Positions 13,006 through 25,634 of a stretch of DNA of 64,000 bases are shown one piece after another. Every line of letters starts with the position of its first letter. Position 1 is the first letter of the stretch. The position numbers were made by a program, and so were the translations under genes. Location of the stretch: NCBI GenBank assembly GCA_004352715.1, contig SCFE01000028.1, positions 1,767,619 through 1,831,618 of the forward strand. Reading direction: 5' to 3'. A model generated the notes under the pieces. The model worked only from the letters and a program-made list of their open reading frames with translations. It did not search any database and was not told the origin of the DNA. Source of the stretch: Hofstenia miamia. Lineage: Eukaryota > Xenacoelomorpha > Acoela.

Positions 13006-14549
13006 AGCTGGCCTTTGCGGGTACTTGTTGATTGCTGGTCCTTGCGATCTCTGACTTAGGTGCACAGCTTTATTTTAGTTTAGCGTTGTGTTTGCCGAAC
13101 ATAAAATAATTTAGGTCAGTTACTGCTTACATTGGGCTTAGCCCGGTATATGCTCTGAACATTTGGTATGGACAGAATTTGAAAAAACTCATACATTTTT
13201 TTAAATATTTGCGATTTTCACGTACTTCAGTCAGAGGAATAATGTCTTAGAAAAAACTTTTCACCATATCAGGGCAGCATATTTACTTATCATATCCAAG
13301 CATTTCCATAATTCTTGATAGGGTTAAATGAAAATATTTGAAAATGTGAGCGCAACAGTACGATTACACTGGGATCCTAACAATTAAACTCATACTTGAT
13401 GAAATATCAAATATATTTTAACTTACACATTGACGAATTATTGTGTACGTGCATTGTACATCAACATCACTTTTTAAAATCGATCATGATTAAATTTTAC
13501 AAAATCCAACAATATTAATTTTTGGTGAACAACACATAAATATTTTTTGAGTAATATTTGGTGAGCTCCATAATCATTATATAAACCCATATATAATTCG
13601 ATATCATGCAAAAAATATTTAACATATTGCAGTAAATAACAAACTCTAAATATTCACATTGTATCCGAAAGGTTTAAAAAATCTTCATTTGAAAAAAAAT
13701 TGTTTGTGAAGTCTTCAGATTGTGTACATCAAAAATAGTCAACCAAATTGCACGCATTAGACCTATCAGTGTGACTTTTATATACTGATAAAAATTTATA
13801 TCTTCTCTTTGCCTAATCATGAAGTTTTTGAAAAAGAAATTCAAACTACTGAAAATATAGCAAAGCCTGATTCTCAACTTTGTTTCTATTTGTAAAATTG
13901 TAGGACAATTTTTCAAAAAAAAATTCTTGGCAATTTAAAATTTCTTGGTTTTTACAAAAATAATGTGCACTTAGCTTTGGTTGCAGAGTGCAAGAAACGT
14001 TGATAAGCTCAATAGTTTCCCAATACACAAAGTTCACAAGTAACATAGGTTCTTCAGGGTATCTTGTAAATAATCCCTTTAGTGTAGATTAGTGTCTATC
14101 AGAGGTAATTCATCGACTGTTATTATTTAAATATTCATGTTTATACCTGTTTATCTTAGTATATTCTTATGTGAAGAAATGCTGTGAATAAATGTCAATA
14201 TTTTTCCGGGAATTTGGATATTTATACTTCTATTATGCTAGTTTACAAGCACAGTTTTCGAGTCGAATCATGAAGCGAATATCATATTATATGAAGTTAT
14301 TCTTATATTAGCTATGAGTTTTTGGCTAATGATACGGAGCGATTTATGTTAGTGACACTTAAATCATGATTATTATTTAACAAAGCTGAAGTAAAATTTT
14401 TTCCTGCATTGAGAAATTAACTACCTCTAAGTTTTCTTCATGATTAATATTTTTAACCAACATTGAAACAATTATTTTGATCTGCAATGCCATCTAGCGA
14501 TGTAAGTTCTACGTAATGATGATAATTGTAAAAAATTATATATATATAT

Positions 14550-14840
14550 CACGGACGTCTATATACGAAAATTGGAGAAGTTTTCATGTTGATCTTCAAT
14601 TAGCAGTATAGTGTATTTTTACTCATTCACTTATTTTTGCATATTGCTGTTTTGTTTTTCGATTCTATTTTATATTTGCATTTTTAGAATTTTCTATGCT
14701 ATATAAAAACACTTCCTTTTGTTACTATGCTTGCTTTTCATATTAGAAACCGAATAAACGGCAAGAAATTAGTTTTTTTGCTCGACTCCGCATTTTTTTG
14801 AATAATTATATTGTCATGTCCTGTAATATAGACGTCCGTG
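14550..14840. mobile_element. MITE with CACGGACGTC termini, set in a TA repeat
   Basis: The left arm cacggacgtctatat (14550-14564) and right arm atatagacgtccgtg (14826-14840) are perfect inverted repeats. Both continue outward into (AT)n. The 291-bp interior has no coding frame. The superfamily is unknown. Target preference for TA dinucleotide tracts is inferred from the flanks. Confidence 0.7.
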
Positions 14841-14910
14841 ATATATATATATTAGCTATAGCTTAGTTATTATGTTTTCTTCCCTTCCATTTTATATCAC
14901 CGTAGGCATT

Positions 14911-15110
14911 GGAAACCTGGACTGAATAAACATTTTAAATATGTTTAATATATTATGAGTGAAAAAACACAACAAGAATTTAATTTATTAGTTTCTACTA
15001 ATCGATTAATCGTGCCGATTCGTGACAGCTTAGAAAGCTTTCAATTAATTCTCAGGACGGCGACAAAAATGTAAATCCATATTTAAAATGTTTATTCAGT
15101 CCAGGTTTCC
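14911..15110. mobile_element. 200-bp MITE with perfect 33-bp terminal inverted repeats
   Basis: Positions 14911-14943 (beginning ggaaacctggactgaataaa) are the exact reverse complement of 15078-15110. No open frame lies inside. A clear target duplication was not seen; an (AT)n tract follows on the right. It lies only 70 bp from the preceding MITE. Confidence 0.75.
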
Positions 15111-15112
15111 AT

Positions 15113-15143
<31 letters not shown>

Positions 15144-18100
15144 ATTTATACACCCTCTTATATTAAAAAATAATGTTATATCTAACATATTACAATTTCG
15201 AGGGAAATAGAGACATAGCGACGATGAAAAAATTTTATAGTTTTATGTCAAAATAGCCCTGCAACTTCTCTTTCTTATAATTTCAGGTCTAAATGTTGCA
15301 TCTTGGGGCATATGCGAAAATTTGAAATATGAGATTGTGAAATACAAAAAAGGTAATTCGCTGCAGTGCAATAACTTAAGTAGACTGGAATAAACATTTC
15401 TTTTGACAAATTTGGATTTCATAGCGGGATAACTTTGGTTTTGTTAAACGTAAAGCAATTGATTATCATCCAAGGAGCTTGAGATAAAAACAGATGAATA
15501 TAGAGAAATCAAGAGTAATTCTTGATTATAATTAACGGAAGGATAAATTTGATGATTTTGATGAGGGAACTTAAAGCTTTTCCAAATTGAATGAAAGGGT
15601 GATAGCCTCTCTTTGGTGTGTTTTGAATATCTGAATTTTGCTTCAATTTAATTTGAAATGTCATTCTTTAGCAGTTGAAAATGAAACCGTTACAAAGTTG
15701 GCCGAGTGTATGAGAAATCAAAATAGAGCGCATTGAAAACAATTTATATTCAAAATCTGGTTTTATAGTAGAAGAGGTTATCACAAAATTTAGAAAAGGA
15801 AATTGATTGGAAGGGAAGAGACGTTTGGGCATGTGGGCATTATTCTGACACCTATTAATTCAGTAATTTGAATTTTGAATAATGAGAACTCTATAATATA
15901 TACTCTAATTCTTAAGTTAATGCATAAACATTGTGAATCTCACTTGATGTTAATGTGTGATGATCATTATTACACATACTTCTTTCAGATTATATTTGAA
16001 TAGGTCCAAATGTATATATATATATATATATAATCAATGACAACTACTTGTATTTGGCATTACGAATATGTTGTATATAAAACTATAGTATGATCCACAT
16101 TATGTAAATTCATGTTTTGGAATCCTTCAATCCATTATTCAAGTGTGCTTAATTTTATTCAAAATGAGAAAATTGGTCGTCCACTTTAATAACATAATTT
16201 TTTATTTGATTTCACGTGATTTCATTATCGAATTATTTTCAGCATTGGGGGTTTGAGTCTATCTAAATTTGAGAATTTTTATTCTGGGGTATAACTGAGA
16301 AGATTTCAGAACATGATTGGCATCCTCTTTTGAATTTATTCGAAAATTTTTATTTCTTGCAGGAGATATCGAAATATTACTTAATGGTGGTTTCATTTGG
16401 CCTTAGTAAACATCTGTTTGGGCTCGTATTTTTTGCTGACAATGTAAAAGTTAATACGAGTTAAATACAGCGTTCATCTTTACTATTATTAAGCTTTTTT
16501 CATTTTAGAAGTATTTATAATATAAATATAAAAAGTTCTTATAAAACCTACTGAATATGCTCATAGTAGAATTATTTTCAGGACGACTTGTTAATTATTT
16601 TTCAGTTGCCAAGGTCATGCTCACTGTTAAAGGCTGTAATGGGAATACAAAGTTTTTATTATTTCTGATAAACTTTTTCGAAACTTCTAAAGTCTTTCCT
16701 ACTTGAGATAACCATGTTATTGCCTGTGCAGTGAATATTAGGCTGTTTATGTTGCTATCATCTATTTGTTATGAGGCAAATCGATAACTCTTTAATGTAG
16801 TATTTATCGAAACCTTGTATTTTTACCCATACTTTCCAATAATTTAAATGAAAGCTTTGAATCACCTCATACAATTGCTTATTGGCATCTCAGAGATTCC
16901 AAATAAATGTCAGATTCTTTCAGGGAATACATCCATAGAGCTTTAAATGATAATATCTGCAGCTATGAATTTAGCAAATCGGTTCATCACTTGATGAATA
17001 TAATTTTGGCGGTTATGCAACATCAAATATATCGTGATTGATTTATAACGATCCGTCTAGACGCTCAATAATTGCAACTTAAGATTTTTAGAGATTAATA
17101 ACAAAAAGTATCTTAGTGCCTACTAAATCAGTTTCCGCTTTAAAGTATTATCATAAACCTAGAGCAATAAATCAATTGCAATTGCATCTACCTTCAAACT
17201 TTCTGTTTTATTTTAACCTAGAAACTGTAGTAGAAACACTGCAAGCCTATTGAGATTTTGAAAATTCGTGGGTTATTGACACATCTATTGTTTTAGTGAG
17301 CGCAGTCTCATGAAATGGTGAACATTTTTATTAAAAATAGTGCCTGTACAGAAATTTCTTGAAGATATTAAATATATTTTCAATAATTCCGTTTTTAAGC
17401 TTTCCAATTCTCACCATATATATCTAATGTTCATACAATTGGGCACCAATGGGATGAACTTTAGGTCTTTGCAACAGGGCAGAAAACATAAGTAAAGAAA
17501 GGAAACAATCCTCTATTTTTGTAGAAACCATCAGAGCATTTCAAAAATGCTTAGTATTACTCTATTTTGAATATTTTGCGATCTCTGACTTTGCGCGCGA
17601 CGAATTTACAGAAAACAGAATTTTGAATGCTTGTCAAAAAACAGATGAACAATAGCTATAACTTGTACGTATCGGACAGGACGAATTTCTACCTCAAATA
17701 TTAGTCATAACCTGGGAGCACATTTGCCCAGAGATATATCCATATTCAAGAATTGCCATATTTCTAATAGGTTTGGAGAAAATTATTGTTTGAAAATCTG
17801 GACAAAACTGATTGTATACTTATGGATAGACTAGACATCTTAGGGTTAACATATGGAAATTATCACTTACTTAAAGTGACAATTAAAAGCATCATTATTA
17901 ATGAAAATCAATACAAAGAGAAACAGTTTTGGTGCATGATGATTATGCAAAGCTATAATTATTTCAAGCAAAGTGCAATTAACATCGCTTGTCAAGTTGC
18001 ATTATGATATGAATGCGCACATCCAACTATGAAGCTGTTAAAATGAAGCTTAACACATATTTGCAGTCGTTGTACAAATGAGATAGACTGTGCCTGCAGG

Positions 18101-19247
18101 CTATTTACATATTTATTATATTTACCAGCTCTAGACAAACAATCCCTTTCTTTAGGAACTTTTCTAACTGAAATTTTATTAATCCGCAATATCTACATGC
18201 AAAAATATGTGTTAGGCGAGACAGAATATTTCAAAGAATTGATTATATATATATATATTTAAATAGTTAAAATTTGGTTCTGTTTTTCAGTTCATTTGAA
18301 ATATACAATTGATTTTTTGTGGAATTAAAAAACTTTCCTATATTACATTTGGCGTGAACACATTAGTTTTTCCAAAAATAATTCAAAAAAAATTTGGTTC
18401 TTATTAAGCATGTCAACTCTTTTTTAAAATGCAATATTTTACTACTGTTGTGTAATTTTTCACTAGTAGCACCTCTCTAACTGACATATAACTGTCAAAA
18501 ACCGTTTGGCACTAAGTGTTTGATACTGTCTTCAACGTGCGAGTGCTGTAATGTAAAATTAGGCTTCAAAATGAAAATTTACTAAAAGAGTGTTTGTCTA
18601 TGGGTGTGATTTTGAATTTTCTAATGTTTGGAAATGCTATTATTGTTTTGTCTTTTTAATCAACATAAATTACTGTTTGCCGACAGCATTCCAGTCGATT
18701 AAGTTTCAGAAATGTATACCCATACTATGTTACTGATGCGCGAAATGCTATTAACTGTAATTATCTAGTCTTAAAATTGGCGCTAACATCAACACCGTAT
18801 TTACCACTTAAATCGCTTTGCTGTCATGCTCGCCAAACTAAGGTATGATTTAGAAAACCTATACCTTTTCTATATTTCTTGGTTGTCAAATATTTAAAAA
18901 CTAAACTTGTAAGTATTGTCACTTTCAAAAGTATTTTATTTAATTAATAATACGAAGTTTTAAGGTATCAATTTTTCCATAAAATTATGCTGTTCTCAGT
19001 CGTTCACCACACAAGCATTGTTTAATATATAAAATATTTATTTATAATTCTAGGATTGTATTTATATATCTGAAAGTCGACAGAGCTTATGATTTAACCA
19101 ACCCAGCAGAACTACAAATCGTAGTCACTTGTGAAACATATTTACAAAATTTTTTATTTAATATGATGTAGACAATATATAGTAAGCACAGTGCACCTTA
19201 ATGAGTAGAAAATCACTTTAATATTGTTAGCTGAGTAAATATATATA

Positions 19248-19446
19248 NNNNNNNNNNNNNNNNNNNNNNNNNNNNNNNNNNNNNNNNNNNNNNNNNNNNN
19301 NNNNNNNNNNNNNNNNNNNNNNNNNNNNNNNNNNNNNNNNNNNNNNNNNNNNNNNNNNNNNNNNNNNNNNNNNNNNNNNNNNNNNNNNNNNNNNNNNNNN
19401 NNNNNNNNNNNNNNNNNNNNNNNNNNNNNNNNNNNNNNNNNNNNNN
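19248..19446. other. Assembly gap (199 N) in a TA microsatellite
   Basis: A run of N is flanked on both sides by (TA)n, consistent with failure to assemble through the repeat. Confidence 0.95.
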
Positions 19447-19756
19447 TATATATATATTCATTTCAATTGAAGTGTGTAGCATTTGAATTTTTTCAATCAA
19501 AAAACTTCTTCAGTATTTATTGAAAATATCAACATCAGTATGAGCATCTGGGACTTTATATCACTAATGTGCTATTAACGGTGTTCGTAATAAAAAAGGT
19601 AAATATGTATCATTGAAGAAGCTTCGAAAATTTCATTCGAATTGTCTCCGATGTATTTTTTCGCCCATTAAATATTAGCACTGAGAATTGTATAGACTTG
19701 TTGAAGCAAGCTTTCATTTTTGTAAAAACCAAATAATTTGGAAAGTATGATACTTT

Positions 19757-19902
19757 CACGAGACACAAGCTATTTAAAGAAATTACTTGATAAACACTTG
19801 TATTGTGAATCGCTATACTTGAACACACGAGTGTCGCATTTCTAAGTAGCAACATGTGACAACTAGAATATCACTCGGAGATTTCCGACATCAACTATTG
19901 TA
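19757..19902. repeat. Dispersed repeat related to 22767-22912 and 24814-24959
   Basis: A block of about 145 bp starting cacgagacacaag and running past gtgacaactagaatatcac is shared with the two later copies at high identity. The flanks differ, so this is an independent copy of an interspersed repeat. No terminal repeats or coding function were identified. Confidence 0.75.
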
Positions 19903-22766
19903 ATTTTCAATTCAATTTCATAATCGCATTTATACAATCATTGGTTTCCTTAAGTACGTGAAGTGCTACTTCATCGCCTACGTTATTCAAAAATTTGAAA
20001 TTGGGTCGGAAGTCAAACGAAGATAGGAAAAAAAAGTGTCAATATATATATACTTCTAAAGGCGATGCTATGCTTTCGAATCTGCTCCTAATTTTCTCAG
20101 GATTTTGTATGCTACACTGTGGATTTTTGTTCAAACAGTTTTAAGGATTTTTGTTTTCTAAGCTGCCGAGTTTTGTTTAAACGTTTTTTCAGATTTTCTT
20201 TTTGGCGATTAAATATTTCGGAAAACATTGATTTAAATGTCTAAATAAATGATCAATGATTAAATACATTGCTAAGCTTATTAACATTTTCCTTTAAGTG
20301 TTTCAATTAAGTACATTTAAAATTGGGATTTAATGCTAAATATAATAAAATCGATTTTGATTGCAATATCAAACGTTATAGTTTTCAAAAAAAACATTTT
20401 AGTCACTTCCATAAGATTCTTAATATGCGTGTTTTTACGCAAATTGAAAATATAATAGACAAACAGATGGTGTTTGTAAAGTTCTGAGCACCTGTTATTT
20501 CCTCAAAAATTTTCCAAACAAATTTTCTAAATCTACTTTGTTATAAATAACTGAGAACAGTTCCTGAATTGAATTGATATTGCTGAAGAATAATCAAGAG
20601 TTTTTTAGTATAGAATGGAATAATGTACTTGGTAGATTTTCGGCAGTTATTGCTATCCAATTTTGCTGGAACACATATTTAATAATGACATATTATTGGT
20701 TGGCACCAACTGAATTCTTGTTGAAAGTAACACGAAAGTGCTAAGAGTAGGCAATTGAGCGTATAGCCCTTTTTGCTTATTGTATCAGTTAAGTTAACTA
20801 ACAACTAAACATAATTTGCATATTTTCATAAATTTAAGTCTTGCATTTCTTTATTTGGTATTGACGAAGCAAAAAAATTTTCAGTAGTAGGCAAATACGA
20901 GTGAACTAAAGAACAGTATCCTAACATATATTGCATATTGAATATTTATGTGAATAGGTCTCTGTTTAAATGATAACTTCGATCGTTTTTCCACATCATA
21001 TTCACCCGCCAGTGCAATGTCAACCTTGGATTGACGGATGCTTTATTCAGAAACACTGAATTGAGATTTCAGAAGCATTTTTGCATAAAAAACTTTGTTA
21101 TGGATTTTGATCAAAATTCAATTTACATATTAGAGTATTTTAGTAGAGAATAAATTATGAAGAATTTCTTTGGTCTCTAAAAATGCAATTTATCTCACAA
21201 AGAAGACGATAAAATATTTATTAAATGTATTTATCTATTGTGAAGGTAAGTACATATCGATTTATTTTAAGCTTGAAAAACTTTTCCCGCTAAGTGCATG
21301 CTATTCGAAGGTAAATTTTGCAGTATTGTATTTTAAGTCGAAAATACCCAAATACGTCATACACAATGTAGCAATTGCGAATCTAAAATTGAATAGTGTA
21401 ACTTACGTTGTAATTTGCCATTCTTAAAATAGTAAAAATAACTAAAAGTGTATTTATTTTATCGGTATCGGTAACTGATATCTATATATTCATAAGCTGC
21501 AATGCCACCTAGCATGAAAACCGAAAGGAACTTTAACGGTAAACCCATGAATTTTCAACCGCTGTTTTAAATATGTAGGATACACTGCTTGTATACATCC
21601 ATGTGCCTAAAGAAATTCATTGAAAGAAAATGAAATTTAATCAAGTGCTTACTTTTTCATTTATGGGAAATAAGTAATATAACAGAAAACCCTTTAAGAG
21701 ATCATACTTTAGTAGTAGCGTTGCAGACAAGTCAGTATGCTGTACAGCATTGCCATATATATATATATTTTATATACTATATATATATAAGAAATTTACA
21801 TACAACTGATTTACAAGTTTTATGGTATGGTTGTAATTTCATTATGCAAGAAGACTCAGTTATCTCTGCATTATAATCACATGAATATGTAATAGATCAT
21901 TGACTATGGCTAATTTTTGTATTGTACATCTTTATTTAGTTGCTTATCTTTATTGTCTAGGAGTCTTGCGAAATTATCAAAGTTAAATTATTTTATATAT
22001 TTTTGTTTTCATTAAGATGATGTAATGTTTACGAATACTTAATTTCTTTAGTAAATATGGTTACACCAACGTATGTAGTGTACTTCCGTTAACGAAAACC
22101 AAACATACTTTCGGATGTCCAAAGTCCAGCAAATGCCGTACAACTTATGCTTTTAGTAAGTGACAATTTAAGGAAAACGTAGTCAGGATTTTTAAAACAA
22201 GGCAAATCTTTCAATAATTTTCTTCTTACAATTTTTAAGTTATTTAATTATTTATTAAAATGAAAGTGTTTTCTTTCGTGTGCATCAATTTAAGTCTCAG
22301 TTGGATTCAAGATTAGGTGTGCTATTTCACGGTCAATTACTTCAAAACTTCACACAGTAAAGTTACCGATTTATTATGTCGAGTTACACTTTTGTGGTTG
22401 TTAATTCTCTATACAATATTGTTGTATTCGGAAGCAATGTAGCAATTTTTCAATTTTATGAAAGTATTGGATAGATTTGGTTTAGAGGTGTTCCCATTCA
22501 AAATAGATATGTATCAATGTAGAAACTTAAAATTTTTGTCCAAATTATCTACGATAAATCAACAATGTTCCAAGCAAATCCAAAAAAATAAAAAAATATT
22601 TAATGATTTTTGGAGGAAATTGAAAACACAAAGAAACTATAAGCATTGAGAATTTTATGGATTGAATTCTAAGCATGATTGAATGAATGTAATACAATAC
22701 AAGCTTGCTGTTCTCGCATACATTCTCTTCAGTCAATAGCAAGTGTTTCGAAAGTTCGCATACAAT

Positions 22767-22912
22767 CACGAGACACAAGACATTTAAAGAAATTACTTGA
22801 TAAACACTTGTATTGTGAATCGCTATACTTGAACACACGAGTGTCGCATTTTTAAGTAGCCACATGTGACAACTAGAATATCACTTGGAGATTTTCGACC
22901 TCAAATATTGTG
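22767..22912. repeat. Dispersed repeat within block A
   Basis: This is the second member of the family seen at 19757-19902. It is very similar through cacttgtattgtgaatcgc and beyond. Confidence 0.75.
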
Positions 22913-23004
22913 ATCTTGATTTTAGCTTGATATATGTTAAATGTTATTCAGAAAAATTGAATATTATATTGGGTGGAAATCAAGTGAATATAGTTCACAT
23001 TATA

Positions 23005-23526
23005 TAGGTCTGTTCGGAAAGTTTTTGACAGTATATCACCTATTTTTAATTTATTGGGAAAACTATTGTCATAACCATGTTTATTTGGAACAAAAACATC
23101 AAAATAATAATTACAAATGACTAAAGTATGCCCCTAGTTCTTGGGCAATGTCCATCGTTGTAATGTGCTTGTTATCATGCAGCAACTGTTTGATTTCATC
23201 TTCAATGTCGAGGCTTGAGCGTCCTGATCTATCCTTGTGTTCTGTATCAAAATTACCATCTGTAAAGCTGTTCATCCATCGTTTAACTGTATTGAGACTA
23301 ATAGTGCCTTTCCAAGCATGTTATTGATTTCAGATTCACGCAGGTGGAGAAAGGCAAATCAATCAAGTAAAAGAAATTGTCACGAGTTATGTTTTTTAAT
23401 CTCGTGTTCACTATTTCCATTCATATATCTATAGGGAATATTTACTGAAAGTTTCAGATTTCTATCAATTTCAGTTGCCGAGAAAAGTAAAAAAGTATAC
23501 TGTCAAAAACTTTCCGAGCAGACCTA
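23005..23526 (-). mobile_element. Mariner derivative, copy A (deleted)
   Basis: Terminal inverted repeats beginning taggtctg(t/c)tcgg are flanked by TA on both sides, as for IS630/Tc1/mariner elements. At 522 bp it is about 60 bp shorter than copy B. One further base missing near 23310 breaks the transposase N-terminal reading (minus strand, about 23110-23415). It is non-autonomous and non-coding. Confidence 0.85.
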
Positions 23527-24353
23527 TAGCAAAATAAGAACGTCAATAGAACCAGCAGTCCATCTGGTTCAACATAAATGTTTATTGATCAGAGCATAGG
23601 AGGCCGACATAAATCTGTTGAATGTTTCAAAAATTAGAGACTTAATGCTAAAAATACTAAATATTGTTAGATTGAAGTATAAAAAGTTGTAATTTCTTAA
23701 AAAATTAATCAGTTCTATAAAGCTTAGCATTTCAATTTCATGGTTGCATGGTTGGCATGGTAAGTTTATAATTCAATAAGCTAAATTTACAGATGGTGAT
23801 CTTACACCGATATAGAAACTCTTGTAGAATTATCGCATTATTACTTGTCCTATTCATTAGCATGGAACACTGCTCTTCCTTAACACGCCATTTTCACGGA
23901 GTACACAAATGTATCAACTATTAAAGCAACTATGTACACTATAGCAATGACATAAGCAATAAACGTTAATGTGTAAAAAACAACTTTAGTGATTAAACGC
24001 AATTTATTGCAACTTTGTTTAGATTTTCTCACTAAGATAGAGAATTTTTTAATCTATTTCCAGCTAATGACCGGCCTTGTTCGTTCTCATTGCTACATTA
24101 AACTGCGGTTCAACCCTCTTCATGTTCACTTCTTATTTAAGAAGGAACCCAATCAACTAAAATCTAATCAAAGACATTAAAATTAATTCAATTCAAGAAA
24201 TTTATCTCTTGTGTCTGACCAACTCATGCATTTATTTTACATTGATGAATTCGTCGTAGTGTGATTCTGTGACACAAGATTGTTACTAGTCTCAGTCCAA
24301 TTTAGTCCCATTCGATTTGTGCGCAGTCCCATACCAGTCATGCAATTTTTTTG

Positions 24354-24354
24354 N
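24354..24354. other. Single-N contig join
   Basis: The N separates the end of block A from the start of block B exactly. This is the pattern expected when two overlapping but unmerged contigs are butted together. Confidence 0.8.
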
Positions 24355-24813
24355 TCAGTTGGATTCAAGATTAGGTGTGCTATTTCACGGTCAATTACTT
24401 CAAAACTTCACACAGTAAAGTTATCGATAGTTACACTTTTGTGGTTGTTAATTCTCTATACAATATTGTTGTATTCGGAAGCAATGTAGCAATTTTTCAA
24501 TTTTATGAAAGTATTGGATAGATTTGGTTTAGAGGTGTTCCCATTAAAAATAGATATGTATCAATGTAGAAACTTAAAATTTTTGTCCAAATTATCTACG
24601 ATAAATCAACAATGTTCCAAGCAAATCCAAAAAAATAAAAAAATATTTAATGATTTTTGGAGGAAATTGAAAACACAAAGAAACTATAAGCATTGAGAAT
24701 TTTATGGATTGAATTCTAAGCATGATTGAATGAAGGTAATACAATACAAGCTTGCTGTTCTCGCATACATTCTCTTCAGTCAATAGCAAGTGTTTCGAAA
24801 GTTCGCATACAAT

Positions 24814-24959
24814 CACGAGACACAAGACATTCAGAGAAATTACTTGACAAACACTTGTATTGTGAATCGCTATACTTGAAGACCGGAGTGTCGCATTTTT
24901 AAGTAGCCACATGTGACAACTAGAATATCACTTGGAGATTTTCGACCTCAAATATTGTG
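24814..24959. repeat. Dispersed repeat within block B
   Basis: This corresponds to 22767-22912 with a few substitutions (gaagaccggag in place of gaacacacgag). Confidence 0.75.
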
Positions 24960-25052
24960 ATCTTGATTTTAGCTTGATATTTTGTTAAATGTTATTCCGA
25001 AAAATTGAATATTATATTGGGTGGAAATCAAGTGAATATAGTTCACATTATA

Positions 25053-25634
25053 TAGGTCTGTTCGGAAAGTTTTTGGCAGTATATCACCTATTTTTAATTT
25101 ATTGGGAAAACTATTGTCATAACCATGTTTATTTGGAACAAAAACATCAAAATAATAATTACAAATGACTAAAGTATTCCCCTAGTTCTTGGGCAATGTC
25201 CATCGTTGTAATGTGCTTGTTATCATGCAGCAACTGTTTGATTTCATCTTCAATGTCGAGGCTTGAGCGTCCTGATCTATCCTTGTCTTCTGTATCAAAA
25301 TTACCATCTGCAAAGCTGTTCATCCATCGTTTAACTGTATTGAGACTAATAGTGCCTTTTCCAAGCGTGTTATTGATTTCAGACTCACAAGCAGCTGGAG
25401 AAAGGCCATGCATCCAACAGTAATAAATTATTGTACGAGTTTTGTCTTTCGAGAGATCCATGCAAAAAACAATCAAGTAAAAGAAATTGTCACGAGTTAT
25501 GTTTTTTAATCTCGTGTTCACTATTTTCATTCATATATCTATAGGGAATATTTACTGAAAGTTTCAGATTTCTATCAATTTCAGTTGCCGAGAAAAGTAA
25601 AAAAGTATAGTCAAAAACTTTCCGAGCAGACCTA
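25053..25634 (-). mobile_element. Mariner-family non-autonomous element, copy B
   Basis: The 582-bp element has inverted termini taggtctgttcggaaag (left) and, reverse-complemented from the right, taggtctgctcggaaag. TA dinucleotides flank it at 25051-25052 and 25635-25636. Full mariners are about 1.3 kb with a transposase near 340 residues. This one has lost the central and catalytic part and keeps only the N-terminal coding region (25159-25530). Confidence 0.88.
25159..25530 (-). CDS. Mariner transposase N-terminal DNA-binding domain only (123 aa)
   Basis: The ORF starts with an ATG at 25530 and stops at 25159. Residues about 23-55 (FCMDLSKDKTRTIIYYCWMH and following) fit the first helix-turn-helix of mariner transposases. 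VKRWMNSFADGNFDTEDKDR and SGR follow, matching the conserved W...F..G.FD..D..RSGR linker motif, and then a second helical stretch (IEDEIKQLLHDNKHITTMDI). The protein stops before any D,D34D catalytic residue. In mariners this region binds the terminal repeats, so any product could bind the element's ends without cutting; that role is inference. The frame is intact here but broken in copy A. Expression is unknown. Confidence 0.75.
   Translation of the reverse strand: MKIVNTRLKNITRDNFFYLIVFCMDLSKDKTRTIIYYCWMHGLSPAACESEINNTLGKGTISLNTVKRWMNSFADGNFDTEDKDRSGRSSLDIEDEIKQLLHDNKHITTMDIAQELGEYFSHL

Larger units (their letters stand above)
22297..24353. repeat. 2.06 kb block, copy A
   Basis: This block is repeated almost completely at 24355-26462. 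It runs from tcagttggattcaag to tcatgcaattttttt. It differs from copy B by scattered substitutions and small indels, plus an internal deletion of about 60 bp within the mariner derivative. Copy A ends exactly at the single N (24354). Confidence 0.9.
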
